NCBI GenBank assembly: GCA_902489215.1 | Contig: CABTZE010000030.1 | Coordinates: forward strand, 1 to 17,107 | Source: an uncultured Brevibacterium sp. | GTDB lineage: Bacteria > Actinomycetota > Actinomycetes > Actinomycetales > Brevibacteriaceae | Direction: 5' to 3' | Length of the DNA stretch: 17,107 bases | Shown here: positions 7,050 through 15,170 of the stretch, piece by piece | Layout: the number at the start of each line of letters is the position of its first letter | Position numbering within the stretch: the first letter of the stretch is position 1 | The notes under the pieces: model-generated | Told to the model about the DNA's origin: nothing | Database searches by the model: none | The model's input: the letters and a program-made list of their open reading frames with translations, nothing else | Position numbers and translations under genes: made by a program

Positions 7050-7069
7050 GGGGTGTAGGTCAGTTTCCA

Positions 7070-7098
7070 ACTGTAAACGATTTCTGGCCAGATGTTAA
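7070..7098 (-). promoter_or_regulatory. Promoter of the surface-protein gene
   Basis: On the minus strand, TTAACA (7098-7093) and TACAGT (7075-7070) are separated by exactly 17 bases. This is close to the housekeeping sigma consensus and fits the actinobacterial TANNNT -10. Transcription should begin near 7062-7064, leaving a leader of about 106 nt. The divergent dcd promoter lies about 45 bp away. Confidence 0.65.
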
Positions 7099-7144
7099 GA
7101 AAGCCCTCAGCGTTAGTGGTATATGAGCAACTGGCCGGGCGATG

Positions 7145-7150
7145 TAGCCT
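7145..7150 (+). promoter_or_regulatory. -10 box of a probable leaderless dcd transcript
   Basis: TAGCCT fits TANNNT and lies six bases before the GTG at 7157, with no Shine-Dalgarno sequence between. The transcript probably starts at the initiation codon itself. No clear -35 was seen. Confidence 0.6.
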
Positions 7151-7156
7151 GGTGAC

Positions 7157-7756
7157 GTGAGTCTCTTATCTGATGGCGAAATCCGCGCCGAACTTGCCGA
7201 AGGCCGTATCCGCTTGGACCCGCTGGACGAAAGGCTCGTCCAGCCGGCATCCGTCGACGTGTGCTTGGACCGCAGCTTTCGGCTTTTCGACAACCACAAG
7301 TATTCGGTCATCGACCCCGCGCAGGAACAGCCCGAACTGACCCGCCTGGTCGAAACTGACGGCGAAGAGCCCTTCGTGCTCCACCCCGGCGAATTCGTGC
7401 TCGCCTCGACCCTTGAGGTCGTGACCCTGCCCACTGACATCGCGGCTCGTCTGGAAGGCAAGTCGAGCCTCGGCCGTCTGGGCCTGCTCACACACTCCAC
7501 CGCCGGCTTCATCGACCCTGGGTTTTCAGGTCACGTGACCCTCGAACTGTCGAATGTCGCCACTTTGCCCATCACCCTGTGGCCGGGCATGAAAATCGGC
7601 CAGCTGTGCTTCTTCCGCATGGGAGCTCAGGCCGAACGGCCCTACGGAGCCGACCCGGCAACCGCCAACCGCTACATGGGCCAGCGCGGCCCCACGGCAT
7701 CGCGGTCCTTTGAGAACTTCTACCGCGCACAGGTGAACCCGCAGGACCCGCGCTGA
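7157..7756 (+). CDS. dcd: dCTP deaminase, probably dUMP-forming (bifunctional)
   Basis: This 199-residue cytosolic enzyme deaminates dCTP in pyrimidine deoxynucleotide synthesis, supplying dUMP for dTMP. The core RLEGKSSLGRLGL (Lys102, Ser103, Ser104, Arg107), then LTHSTAGFIDPGFSGH and TLELSN (Glu130, the expected catalytic glutamate), is the family hallmark. The end, GQRGPTASRSFENF, is also typical. Length and sequence closely follow the mycobacterial enzyme, which also hydrolyses the triphosphate to give dUMP and pyrophosphate; bifunctionality is inferred from that likeness. The GTG start is supported by conserved MSLLSDGEIRAEL and by the -10 box six bases before it. The stop overlaps the next gene by one base (TGATG). 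All expected key residues are present. Confidence 0.97.
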   Translation: MSLLSDGEIRAELAEGRIRLDPLDERLVQPASVDVCLDRSFRLFDNHKYSVIDPAQEQPELTRLVETDGEEPFVLHPGEFVLASTLEVVTLPTDIAARLEGKSSLGRLGLLTHSTAGFIDPGFSGHVTLELSNVATLPITLWPGMKIGQLCFFRMGAQAERPYGADPATANRYMGQRGPTASRSFENFYRAQVNPQDPR

Positions 7757-8640
7757 TGTCTCAGACCGCTGATCAGCAGACGCTGCGAAATCAGCACCTG
7801 CTTCTGGTTGACGACACTGTCCTCGACAGCGATGTCGACGTTCTTCTGTCGAATGTGCTGCCGCGACTGACAGCCGAAGGCAGCACGCGGAAGCTCAGCC
7901 GCTACTCCACGCTCACCGGCCCGCTGGAAATCACAGAGAGCGTCGCCGAAGAGGCGCAGATCCCATCCGTGTTCGCCGCAGCCTACGCTCTGTCGACGCC
8001 GCTAGAACGCGAGCCAGAAGCGCCGCCGGAATGGTTCGTCCACTCCGAGGGAATCGAAAAGCTGTTTCCCTCAGGCCTGCCGGTGCGCGAAGAAGAACGC
8101 GGCGTCGATCTGCTCATTGCGCTCGCCCGTCGCCTCCACGCGGCGGTGCGCATCGCCGATGAAGCCGAACCGGGCGGACACGAGCGAATCATCGTGCCCG
8201 ATCCCGACGCCCATCCGGAAATCACCGTCTATTCCCAGTACTGGATCACCTCGGACCTCCTGTTGCCCCTGATAGAAAAGGCGGTCCCGGAAGGTCAGGT
8301 GGTCGACACCTCGGCCGACGTTCCCGAAGACCAAGAACTGGACGGCTACTCCCTCGACATCGACCTGGGGGAAGGGCGCGGGCTGATTGAACTGGGGGTC
8401 ATGGTCGAAACAGCCCTGCCGACAATCGTGGAGCGCTTTGCTGACGGCCCGCAGACTGCCTACTCCATTCGCTGGCACGCAGACGATGAAGACGATTCCT
8501 CCCGTGAACACAGGCGAATCCGCAGGGCGGCCGCAGGAATCATCGGCGATCTCGCCGCATCTGTCGTCGAAGCCACCGGTGGGGCCCCAGTCGACCGCGA
8601 CGGATTTCTTCTCGCCGGTCACCAGCTGAAGGGGCTGTGA
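7756..8640 (+). CDS. Unrecognised cytosolic protein coupled to dcd
   Basis: I do not recognise this 294-residue acidic protein. It has no signal peptide or membrane segment, and no obvious catalytic signature or metal-binding cluster. The N-terminus (NQHLLLVDDTVLDSDVDVLLSNVLPRL) looks like a strand followed by a helix. The middle is hydrophilic and charged. A beta-rich stretch (ITVYSQYWITSDLLLPLIEKAV, then DGYSLDIDLGEGRGLIELGVMVE) may be the structured core, and the end is helical. The ATG shares its A with the dcd stop (TGATG), with only a weak GGA upstream, so translation probably depends on reinitiation. Codon use matches its neighbours. It ends 57 bases before mrpA. A role in nucleotide or cation physiology cannot be claimed from position alone. 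Confidence 0.8.
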   Translation: MSQTADQQTLRNQHLLLVDDTVLDSDVDVLLSNVLPRLTAEGSTRKLSRYSTLTGPLEITESVAEEAQIPSVFAAAYALSTPLEREPEAPPEWFVHSEGIEKLFPSGLPVREEERGVDLLIALARRLHAAVRIADEAEPGGHERIIVPDPDAHPEITVYSQYWITSDLLLPLIEKAVPEGQVVDTSADVPEDQELDGYSLDIDLGEGRGLIELGVMVETALPTIVERFADGPQTAYSIRWHADDEDDSSREHRRIRRAAAGIIGDLAASVVEATGGAPVDRDGFLLAGHQLKGL

Positions 8641-8658
8641 TAACACCGGCAGGCGGGT

Positions 8659-8674
8659 GTGCAAAAATATGCAC
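8659..8674. repeat. Short inverted repeat before mrpA
   Basis: GTGCA (8659-8663) and TGCAC (8670-8674) flank AAAATA. An adjoining ACACC/GGTGT pair (8643-8647 with 8656-8660) overlaps its left arm. It lies about 25 bases before the mrpA start and could be an operator or a small hairpin. I found no convincing separate promoter for the operon in this 57-base gap. Confidence 0.3.
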
Positions 8675-8687
8675 TGATTGGTATCCC

Positions 8688-8693
8688 GGAGGG
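8688..8693 (+). promoter_or_regulatory. Ribosome binding site fixing the mrpA start
   Basis: GGAGGG lies four bases before the ATG at 8698. This favours that start over an in-frame GTG at 8659, which has no ribosome site and would add a non-conserved 13-residue extension. Confidence 0.8.
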
Positions 8694-8697
8694 CACA

Positions 8698-11600
8698 ATG
8701 GCGACAATTCTTCTGAGTTTCTTCGTCGCCGCCCTGTTCGCCCCGATGCTGTTTCGTGTTTTCGAGCGCGGGGCGTTCTTCATTCTTGCGGCGGTTCCCG
8801 CAGCAGGCTTCCTCTTCACGATTCTCAATTCGGGTCCTGTGCTGGGCACCTCGGATCTGCCGCCTCTGCGGCAAGAGTTTTCGTGGCTTCCCGAACTGGG
8901 AATGAGCATCGTCATCCAGCTGGACGCACTGTCGTGGATCATGTCGCTCATCGTCACGGGTGTTGGCGCTCTCATATTCATCTACAGTGCGCGCTATTTC
9001 GAAGCAGACGACCACTCGCTCAGCAGGTTCGCCAGTGTCCTCATGGCCTTCGCCGGCATGATGTACGGCCTGGTGATTGCCGACGAGCTGTTGGTCATCT
9101 TCATATTCTGGGAAGGCACAACGGTCTTCAGCTACCTGTTGATCGGCCACTTCAACACCCGCGTGAAATCCCGTCGCTCCGCCCTCCAGGCGCTTATGGT
9201 GACCACTTTCGGCGGTCTGGCGATGCTCGTGGGCATCGTGTTCTTGGCCGCCAGCTACGGAACCATGAGCCTCACGCAGATCGTGCGGGTCGGCTACCCG
9301 GACACCGGCACGTACCCCATGGTCATCGCGGGTGTTTTCCTGCTGTTTGTCGGCGCGATGGCGAAATCCGCTCTTCTGCCGTTCCACTTCTGGCTGCCCG
9401 GTGCGATGGCCGCACCCACCCCCGTGAGTGCCTACCTGCACGCTGCGGCGATGGTCAAAGCCGGCATCTACCTGATCCTGCGCCTGTCCCCTGGTTTTGC
9501 GGCTATGCCGGGCTGGCAGCCGGTCTTGTTGACGGTCGGCATCAGCACGATGCTCCTGGGTGCCTGGCGAGCGCTCAAACAGTACGACCTCAAACTCGTT
9601 CTTGCCTACGGAACCGTGTCTCAGCTGGGACTTCTGGCCGTTATGGCCAGCTTCGGCACTGCCAGCATCACGATGGCCGCCCTGGCAATGCTCGTGTCCC
9701 ACGCGCTGTTCAAATCGACGCTGTTCCTGGTGGTCGGCATCATCGACCACTGGGCGGGTACCCGTGACCTGCGCAAACTCTCCGGCTTCGGTCGCGAAGA
9801 CCGGCTGCTGGCCGCTGTCGGCACGATCGCCGCGGCCTCTATGGCCGGGGTGCCTCCGCTGTTGGGCTTCGTGGCAAAAGAAGGGTCCTACGGCACTCTG
9901 CTGGATGACGGCTCGACCGGGGCGACGATTGCGCTCATCGGCATTTTCCTGGGCTCGGTCTTGACCTTCGCCTACGCGACGCGATTCGTGTGGGGTGCGT
10001 TCTTCAGCAAACCCGGAGTCGAGGCGGTCGCGCCGGGCAGCACCCCCCCGATCCTCATTCTTCCCACCGTCGTGCTGGTCGCGGGCATCGTCTCGTTCGG
10101 TCTGTTCCCCGGCGCGCTGCAGGTGCTTCTGCAGACCTACACCGCTTTCGTCCCGCCGGCTGCAGGAGAAACAGAGCTCGTCGAGCTCAGCCTGTGGCAC
10201 GGTTTCAACCCTGCGCTCGGCCTTTCTGCCGCAACCATCATCCTGGGCGCTCTCGTCGCCTGGGTGTCCGGGCTCGATGCTCGCCTGCACAGGTTCGTCC
10301 CCGAAATCGACTTCAACGAGGGCTACCGCCGTGCCATTCAGGGCCTCGAACGCACGGCCGCGTTCGTCACCGCCCGCACGCAGCGCGGTTCGCTGCCCTT
10401 CTACCAGGCCGTCATCCTGCTGGTGACCGTCGGTTCTCTCATCACTGTGCTTGCGCTCAACCGCACGTGGCCAGACCAGCTGGTGCTTGCCGACAGCTGG
10501 CAGCAGTGGGTCGTTGCGGCCACACTCATCGCCGCGACCATCGGTGTGCTCATGATGAAGAAGCGCTTCGCAGCGGTTGTCGTCGTCAGCATCTCCGGCT
10601 ACGCGATGGTTGCGTTCTTTGCATTCCAGGGTGCGCCGGACCTTGCCCTGACGCAGGGACTCGTGGAAACCATCACGCTGGTCGTGTTCATCCTTGTGCT
10701 GCGCCGACTGCCCAGCAACTTGACCAGCGGCAAGCGCAAACGACGGTTCAAGCAGACGGCGCGCATCACCCTGGCGGTGACCTTCGGCGCTGTCATGATG
10801 GTCGGCACCGTCGTAGCGATGGCAGCCCGCACCGAGCGGCCCGTTTCGACCGACTGGGGTGTGCTGGCATGGCTGGGCGGTCACGGCAAGAACATCGTCA
10901 ACGTGACACTCGTCGACATCCGCGCCTGGGACACCCTGGGCGAACTTGCCGTGGTCGTTGTGGCCGCCACCGGCATCGCCAGTCTCATTTTCATCAACAA
11001 CAGAGGCACCTCGCTGCAGCGCATGCAGTCAGATGCAGACCGCACCCAGGACGGCAAGCGCGGCTTCCTGTGGCGCTTCAACCCGGTCTATGACGCCGTA
11101 TCCAGCGAAGGTGCAGACGTTTCCCGCTACCCGCAGAACTACCGAAACGCTCCGGAAGCCGCGGACGAGGTCGCTCGTCGAGGTGCCTGGCTGCTGGCTG
11201 GCCGGACCCTCAATCCGCGCAACCGGTCGATCATCCTCGAGGTCACCGTCCGCCTGCTGTTCCACTCGGTCATGGTGTTCTCCGTCTACCTGCTTTTCGC
11301 AGGCCACAACCTGCCCGGCGGCGGTTTCGCCGCGGGGCTGGTAGCCGGCATCGCCTTCATCATGCGCTACCTGGCCGGCGGTCGTTGGGAGCTCGCCGAA
11401 GCCGCGCCCATCAACGCGGGCCACCTGCTCGGCTTGGGCATGACCCTGGCCGCTCTCACTGCCCTGGGCGGACTGCTGTGGGGAGACTCTGTGCTCTCCA
11501 GCGTGTTCGTAGAGATTCCACTGGGGCCCCTGGGTGAGATCGCGTTCGGCACTTCGACCCTGTTCGACATCGGTGTCTACCTCATCGTTCTGGGACTCAT

Positions 11601-11781
11601 GCTTGACATCCTCCGCAGCCTCGGCGCGCAGGTCGACCGTCACCAGGAAGAAGACGAAGACCGCCTGACCAAAGCGCTTACGGACGTGGACGAAGACTTC
11701 GACACTTCGCGCGTGCACGCCATCATGGGCCGCATTGACCGTCTGGACGGCGCGGGCCAGCACAGGGGTGATTCGCTGTGA
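8698..11781 (+). CDS. mrpA: Mrp Na+/H+ antiporter subunit A with fused subunit B domain
   Basis: This 1027-residue membrane protein is the largest Mrp subunit. The complex exports Na+ in exchange for H+. The N-terminal two-thirds is the NuoL/MrpA-type proton-pumping domain. Conserved charged residues are visible: Glu139 in FWEGTT, Lys223 in GAMAKSALLPFHFW, His230, and LKLVLAYGTVSQLG. A DUF4040/MbhD-like block follows at about 634-670 (GYAMVAFFAFQGAPDLALTQG) with Glu657. A hydrophilic linker then leads to an MrpB domain at about 842-975 (RLLFHSVMVFSVYLLFAGHNLPGGGFAAG). Bacillus-type operons encode A (about 800 residues) and B separately, so this is an A-B fusion and no separate mrpB is present. 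A charged tail of about 50 residues closes the protein. The start overlaps nothing; the stop overlaps mrpC by four bases. Confidence 0.95.
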   Translation: MATILLSFFVAALFAPMLFRVFERGAFFILAAVPAAGFLFTILNSGPVLGTSDLPPLRQEFSWLPELGMSIVIQLDALSWIMSLIVTGVGALIFIYSARYFEADDHSLSRFASVLMAFAGMMYGLVIADELLVIFIFWEGTTVFSYLLIGHFNTRVKSRRSALQALMVTTFGGLAMLVGIVFLAASYGTMSLTQIVRVGYPDTGTYPMVIAGVFLLFVGAMAKSALLPFHFWLPGAMAAPTPVSAYLHAAAMVKAGIYLILRLSPGFAAMPGWQPVLLTVGISTMLLGAWRALKQYDLKLVLAYGTVSQLGLLAVMASFGTASITMAALAMLVSHALFKSTLFLVVGIIDHWAGTRDLRKLSGFGREDRLLAAVGTIAAASMAGVPPLLGFVAKEGSYGTLLDDGSTGATIALIGIFLGSVLTFAYATRFVWGAFFSKPGVEAVAPGSTPPILILPTVVLVAGIVSFGLFPGALQVLLQTYTAFVPPAAGETELVELSLWHGFNPALGLSAATIILGALVAWVSGLDARLHRFVPEIDFNEGYRRAIQGLERTAAFVTARTQRGSLPFYQAVILLVTVGSLITVLALNRTWPDQLVLADSWQQWVVAATLIAATIGVLMMKKRFAAVVVVSISGYAMVAFFAFQGAPDLALTQGLVETITLVVFILVLRRLPSNLTSGKRKRRFKQTARITLAVTFGAVMMVGTVVAMAARTERPVSTDWGVLAWLGGHGKNIVNVTLVDIRAWDTLGELAVVVVAATGIASLIFINNRGTSLQRMQSDADRTQDGKRGFLWRFNPVYDAVSSEGADVSRYPQNYRNAPEAADEVARRGAWLLAGRTLNPRNRSIILEVTVRLLFHSVMVFSVYLLFAGHNLPGGGFAAGLVAGIAFIMRYLAGGRWELAEAAPINAGHLLGLGMTLAALTALGGLLWGDSVLSSVFVEIPLGPLGEIAFGTSTLFDIGVYLIVLGLMLDILRSLGAQVDRHQEEDEDRLTKALTDVDEDFDTSRVHAIMGRIDRLDGAGQHRGDSL

Positions 11782-12332
11782 CCACCCCTCTCGTCATGGT
11801 GATCGCCATGGGCGTCATGTTCGCAGGCGGCGTCTACCTCATGCTGTCGCGATCACTGACCCGCGTGCTGCTGGGAATCGTGCTCTTCGGCAACGCCGTC
11901 AACCTCATGATCGTCCTCACGTCCGGCAAGCCGGGGCGCGCACCGCTGACGGACGGAGAGAACCTGTCGACGTCCGGCATGTCCGATCCGCTGCCGCACG
12001 CGCTGACACTCACCGCGATCGTCATCACCTTCGGCGTGACCGCGTTCATGCTCGCAATGATCTACCGATCCTGGCGACTCATGCGGCGCGAGAACCTCGA
12101 TGACGACCTCGAGGACATCCGCATCGGCCTGAAGTCCCGTTCGGCCATGGGTGCCGAAGGCGATGTTTCAGAAGACCAAGACGACACCGAATTCGGAAGT
12201 GACGCCGAATTCCCCGTCACCGGGGCCCTCGCACTGGATGACCTTGACGGTGACCCAGAGCCGCAGGAAGCAGCAGACGAAAAGCCGGGCGGCACCTCGG
12301 CAGACCAGCAGGAAAAGGGAGGGGACTCATGA
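11778..12332 (+). CDS. mrpC: Mrp antiporter subunit C with acidic tail
   Basis: The first 100 residues or so are a NuoK/MrpC-like membrane protein with three hydrophobic segments at about 4-23, 28-48 and 74-96. The conserved stretches are VYLMLSRSLTRVLLGIVLFGNAVNLMI and DPLPHALTLTAIVITFG. This subunit sits between A and D in the antiporter complex. Total length is 184, against roughly 110-125 in Bacillus-type MrpC. The excess is a very acidic low-complexity cytosolic tail from about residue 105 (EDQDDTEFGSDAEF...). GTG at 11778 overlaps the mrpA stop as GTGA, with AGGGG nine bases upstream. The stop overlaps mrpD as ATGA. The core is a secure call; the role of the tail is unknown. Confidence 0.93.
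   Translation: MTTPLVMVIAMGVMFAGGVYLMLSRSLTRVLLGIVLFGNAVNLMIVLTSGKPGRAPLTDGENLSTSGMSDPLPHALTLTAIVITFGVTAFMLAMIYRSWRLMRRENLDDDLEDIRIGLKSRSAMGAEGDVSEDQDDTEFGSDAEFPVTGALALDDLDGDPEPQEAADEKPGGTSADQQEKGGDS
12291..12305. repeat. 15-bp sequence shared with the mrpF tail
   Basis: GGCACCTCGGCAGAC here, in the mrpC tail, is identical to 15114-15128 in the mrpF tail. Both encode GTSAD. Confidence 0.65.
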
Positions 12333-14023
12333 CACTCGCAGCCCTTGTCCCGCTGCCGGTGGTGCTGCCGCTGCTGGCAGCCGGCCTCAATCTGCTGGCG
12401 GGTACGCGCGTGCGCCTGCAGAACCTGGTGACAGGTGTGACGCTGATGGCCGTTCTCGGCATCAGCGGAGTCCTCCTGTGGGCCACCGACACACAGGGAA
12501 TTCAGGTGGTTGCAGTCGGCGGGTGGGAGCTGCCGTTCGGCATATCGCTCGTCGTGGACCGGCTCTCCGCACTCATGCTGGTCGTTTCAATGCTTGTGAC
12601 CCTGAGTGTGTTCATCTACGCCGTCGGGCAGGAAATGCTCGACGACTCCCAACAATCGCCCGTTTCGGTATTCAACCCCGCCTACCTCATCCTGTGCGCG
12701 GGAGTTGCCGATTCGTTTATAGCCGGCGACCTCTTCAACCTCTACGTGGGCTTCGAGATGCTGCTGGTGGCATCGTTCGTGCTCATCACAATCGGCGTCA
12801 CCCCCGACCGTGTGCGCGTCGGCGCCACCTACATCGTTGTGTCGCTGCTGAGCTCGCTCATCTTCCTGGGGTCTATCGCGTTCATCTACGCGGCAACCGG
12901 CACCGTCAACATGGCCGACCTCGCGGTCAAACTCAGCATGCTGCCGGAAGACATCCAGCTGTTCCTCCACGTGGCGCTGCTGCTGGGATTCGGCATCAAA
13001 GCCGCCGTCTTCCCGCTGTCGTTCTGGCTGCCCGACTCCTACCCGACGGCACCGGCACCCGTCACCGCCGTGTTCGCCGGCCTTCTGACGAAAGTCGGCA
13101 TCTACGCCATCATCCGCACGGAAACCCTGCTGTTCTTCGGCCAGTCGCTGCGCACACCCCTGCTCATAGTGGCCGGATTGACTCTCATAGTCGGTATCCT
13201 CGGCGCTGTCGCCCAAACCGACCTCAAGCGAATGCTGTCGTTTACGCTCGTATCCCACATCGGCTACCTGCTGTTCGGCGTTGCCCTGGGCACTGAATTG
13301 GGACTGGCCGCGGCTGTGTACTACACGGTCCATCACATCATCGTGCAGACCACGCTGTTCTTGGCGGTCGGGCTCATTGAACAGCAGACCGGAACCACCA
13401 AAATCAACGCGCTCGGTGGGCTCATGACGCTCTCGCCGGCACTGTCGTGGATCTTCCTCATACCGGCGCTCAACCTCGGCGGCATCCCGCCGCTGTCAGG
13501 CTTCATCGGCAAGGTGGCCCTGTTCTTTGCCGGTGTGCTCGACGCTGACTGGCTGACCATCACACTCGTGGCCATCGGTGCGCTCACCAGCCTGCTCACG
13601 CTGTACGTCATGGGGCGCACGTGGAACCTGGTGTTCTGGCGCTCCCCGGTTGAAGCCCCCGAACGGCTGCCGGAAACCGAACAGCTCATCAAGCAGATCA
13701 AAGCGCTCAAAGGAGCGCGAGCCATTGGCGCCGAAGAGCCCACGCGACAGAAGCTTCCCGGGGCAATGGCTCGGCCAGCGATCCTCATGCTCACGGTCTC
13801 AATTGCGCTGACCGTGTTCGCCGGACCGCTGTGGAAGACCGCCGAGAACGCTGCTGCCAACCTCATCGATCCTCGCGTCTACGTGTCATCAATCTTCGAA
13901 GTTGGCCAAAGCGGAGTGACGGGGCCGGACGGAAAGTCCGTTCCCCCGGGCTATGCTGACGACACTCCGGAAGCCTCCGAACGGCACGAAGGTGCGCATG
14001 ACGGGGGAGGTGCGCAGCGATGA
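12329..14023 (+). CDS. mrpD: Mrp antiporter subunit D
   Basis: This 564-residue polytopic membrane protein is the NuoM/NuoN-like subunit that forms a second ion path in the Mrp complex. Glu143 in LYVGFEMLLVASFVLI and Lys224 in GFGIKAAVFPLSFWLPDSYP occupy the positions of the essential charged pair known from Bacillus MrpD. TKVGIYAIIRTETLLF and LKRMLSFTLVSHIGYLLFG are further family signatures. The protein is longer than the usual 490-500 residues because of a charged cytosolic loop at about 445-475 and a hydrophilic C-terminal tail (VTGPDGKSVPPGYADDT...). The strong GGGAGGGG site at 12317-12324 lies four bases before ATG. Both ends overlap neighbours by four bases (ATGA), so translation is coupled along the operon. 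Confidence 0.95.
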   Translation: MTLAALVPLPVVLPLLAAGLNLLAGTRVRLQNLVTGVTLMAVLGISGVLLWATDTQGIQVVAVGGWELPFGISLVVDRLSALMLVVSMLVTLSVFIYAVGQEMLDDSQQSPVSVFNPAYLILCAGVADSFIAGDLFNLYVGFEMLLVASFVLITIGVTPDRVRVGATYIVVSLLSSLIFLGSIAFIYAATGTVNMADLAVKLSMLPEDIQLFLHVALLLGFGIKAAVFPLSFWLPDSYPTAPAPVTAVFAGLLTKVGIYAIIRTETLLFFGQSLRTPLLIVAGLTLIVGILGAVAQTDLKRMLSFTLVSHIGYLLFGVALGTELGLAAAVYYTVHHIIVQTTLFLAVGLIEQQTGTTKINALGGLMTLSPALSWIFLIPALNLGGIPPLSGFIGKVALFFAGVLDADWLTITLVAIGALTSLLTLYVMGRTWNLVFWRSPVEAPERLPETEQLIKQIKALKGARAIGAEEPTRQKLPGAMARPAILMLTVSIALTVFAGPLWKTAENAAANLIDPRVYVSSIFEVGQSGVTGPDGKSVPPGYADDTPEASERHEGAHDGGGAQR

Positions 14024-14769
14024 ACCAGAAGTCCAGCCAGAAGGCGGAGAGCCAGAAGTCCAAGAGCGCGGCTGCGCGGACTGCCGAAAGAAAGGCGCTG
14101 CAGTGGGCGCTTGTGCGCCAGCTGCTGCTGACCATTGGCCTTGTCGTTCTGTGGATCATGCTGTGGGACGCCTGGTCGGTCGTGCACATCGTCGCCGGAA
14201 TTGTCGTCGCGCTCATCGTGACCCGGATCTTCTACCTGCCGCCGATCGAACTGTCCGGCCGCATCAACCCGTGGTACTTCGCGGTGTACCTCGCGTGGTT
14301 TGCCTGGCAGTTGGCGCGCGGCGCCCTGGAAGTCGCCGCTGTTGCGCTGCGGCCGCGCAAAACCAATCCCGGCAGCGTCATCGCGGTTGACCTGCACACC
14401 AGGTCCGACCTGCTGATTACGCTCATTGCGCAGACCGCGGGGCTGATCCCCGGCACTTTCGTCACGGAGGTCGACCGCGCTCGCGGCGTCATCTTCCTCC
14501 ACGTGCTTGACTGCAACACCGACGAACAGATCGAAAGCGCCCGCGAACTGGCCTTGGAAATCGAAGTGCACGTCATCAAGGCGATGGGTTCGCTCCACGA
14601 CATTCAGGTGCTCAATGAATCACGCGTCGCCCAGGGGCAGAAGCCCGTTCTGGGCGGACGCACCGTGAAGGACATGAGGGCGAAACAAGAAGCCGCCCAG
14701 AAGTCTGGTGTACGGCAGGCCGCCGCCAAGCCCACCGGTGTTGACACCAGCAGAGAGGACGGTGCCTGA
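14020..14769 (+). CDS. mrpE: Mrp antiporter subunit E with extended termini
   Basis: The 249-residue protein contains the MrpE core: membrane segments at about 30-70 and 85-105, then a soluble domain with TRSDLLITLIAQTAGLIPGTF, Thr146 in the conserved PGT motif, and FLHVLDC. MrpE helps assemble and stabilise the antiporter. The usual length is about 160, so this one has an added basic N-terminus of about 28 residues (Lys/Ser/Ala-rich) and a Lys/Ala/Gln-rich C-terminal tail of about 60. ATG overlaps the mrpD stop (ATGA), with GGGGGAGG nine bases upstream at 14003-14010. The stop shares one base with mrpF. All core features expected for the family are present. Confidence 0.93.
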   Translation: MNQKSSQKAESQKSKSAAARTAERKALQWALVRQLLLTIGLVVLWIMLWDAWSVVHIVAGIVVALIVTRIFYLPPIELSGRINPWYFAVYLAWFAWQLARGALEVAAVALRPRKTNPGSVIAVDLHTRSDLLITLIAQTAGLIPGTFVTEVDRARGVIFLHVLDCNTDEQIESARELALEIEVHVIKAMGSLHDIQVLNESRVAQGQKPVLGGRTVKDMRAKQEAAQKSGVRQAAAKPTGVDTSREDGA

Positions 14770-15170
14770 TGGAACTCGACCCGCGCGTCGCAGCCGTCGT
14801 CTTGCCGGTGGCTTTTGCGCTGTTCTCCATTGCGGCTGCGGTTGCTATTCTGCGGATCGTCCGTGGACCGGCAATCCTTGACCGCATGATCGCCACCGAT
14901 GTTCTGCTGTCGACCATGATGTGCTCGTTTGCAGTGTTCATGGCTGTAACTGGCCGAACTGACCTGCAGTTCATCCTGTTGACCATGGCGTTCTTCGGAT
15001 TTGTCGGCTCGGTTGCGGTGTCGCGCTACGTGGCCCGGTCCGAGAACACGGCACCGCCGATGCCTCCCGCCATGCCAGACCAGCCCAGCTCAGATGAGTC
15101 CACCTCGGCAGCCGGCACCTCGGCAGACAGCCCCGCAGATTCCCGGACGGGGGAGGAGCGCCGCTCATGA
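14769..15170 (+). CDS. mrpF: Mrp antiporter subunit F with Ser/Ala-rich tail
   Basis: This 133-residue small membrane subunit has three hydrophobic segments at about 8-27, 35-56 and 60-82. It carries the family motif RIVRGPAILDRMIATDVLL and then QFILLTMAFFGFVGSVAVSRYV. MrpF is required for the antiporter to assemble. The usual size is about 90, and the extra 40-odd residues form a Pro/Ser/Thr/Ala/Asp-rich tail with an internal near-repeat (STSAAGTSADS). The ATG shares its first base with the mrpE stop (TGATG), and GAGAGGA lies nine bases upstream. The end overlaps mrpG by four bases. The core is intact and confidently identified. Confidence 0.93.
   Translation: MELDPRVAAVVLPVAFALFSIAAAVAILRIVRGPAILDRMIATDVLLSTMMCSFAVFMAVTGRTDLQFILLTMAFFGFVGSVAVSRYVARSENTAPPMPPAMPDQPSSDESTSAAGTSADSPADSRTGEERRS
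15101..15128. repeat. Tandem 15-bp period in the mrpF tail
   Basis: CACCTCGGCAG occurs at 15101-15111 and again at 15116-15126, one 15-bp period apart. It encodes the near-repeat STSAA-GTSAD. The second copy lies within the 15-bp identity with mrpC. Confidence 0.65.

Noticed and set aside
6957..7070. A longer surface-protein start at the ATG at 7068-7070
   Set aside because: That ATG lies inside the -10 box, and the added residues are not signal-like. The GTG at 6956 has a ribosome site and starts a clean signal peptide.
8641..8697. A separate sigma-type promoter for the mrp operon
   Set aside because: AT-rich AAAAATATG is present, but no -35 at proper spacing was found, so only the inverted repeat is reported.
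8071..10884. A 937-codon open minus-strand frame opposite the unknown gene and mrpA
   Set aside because: Its translation is a low-complexity Arg/Gly/Gln/His/Asp-rich sequence with no motif, while the plus strand encodes clearly conserved MrpA. It arises from codon bias in a GC-rich gene.
12587..13336. A 249-codon open minus-strand frame inside mrpD
   Set aside because: It is the antisense shadow of a conserved membrane protein gene, with biased His/Asp/Gln/Arg composition.
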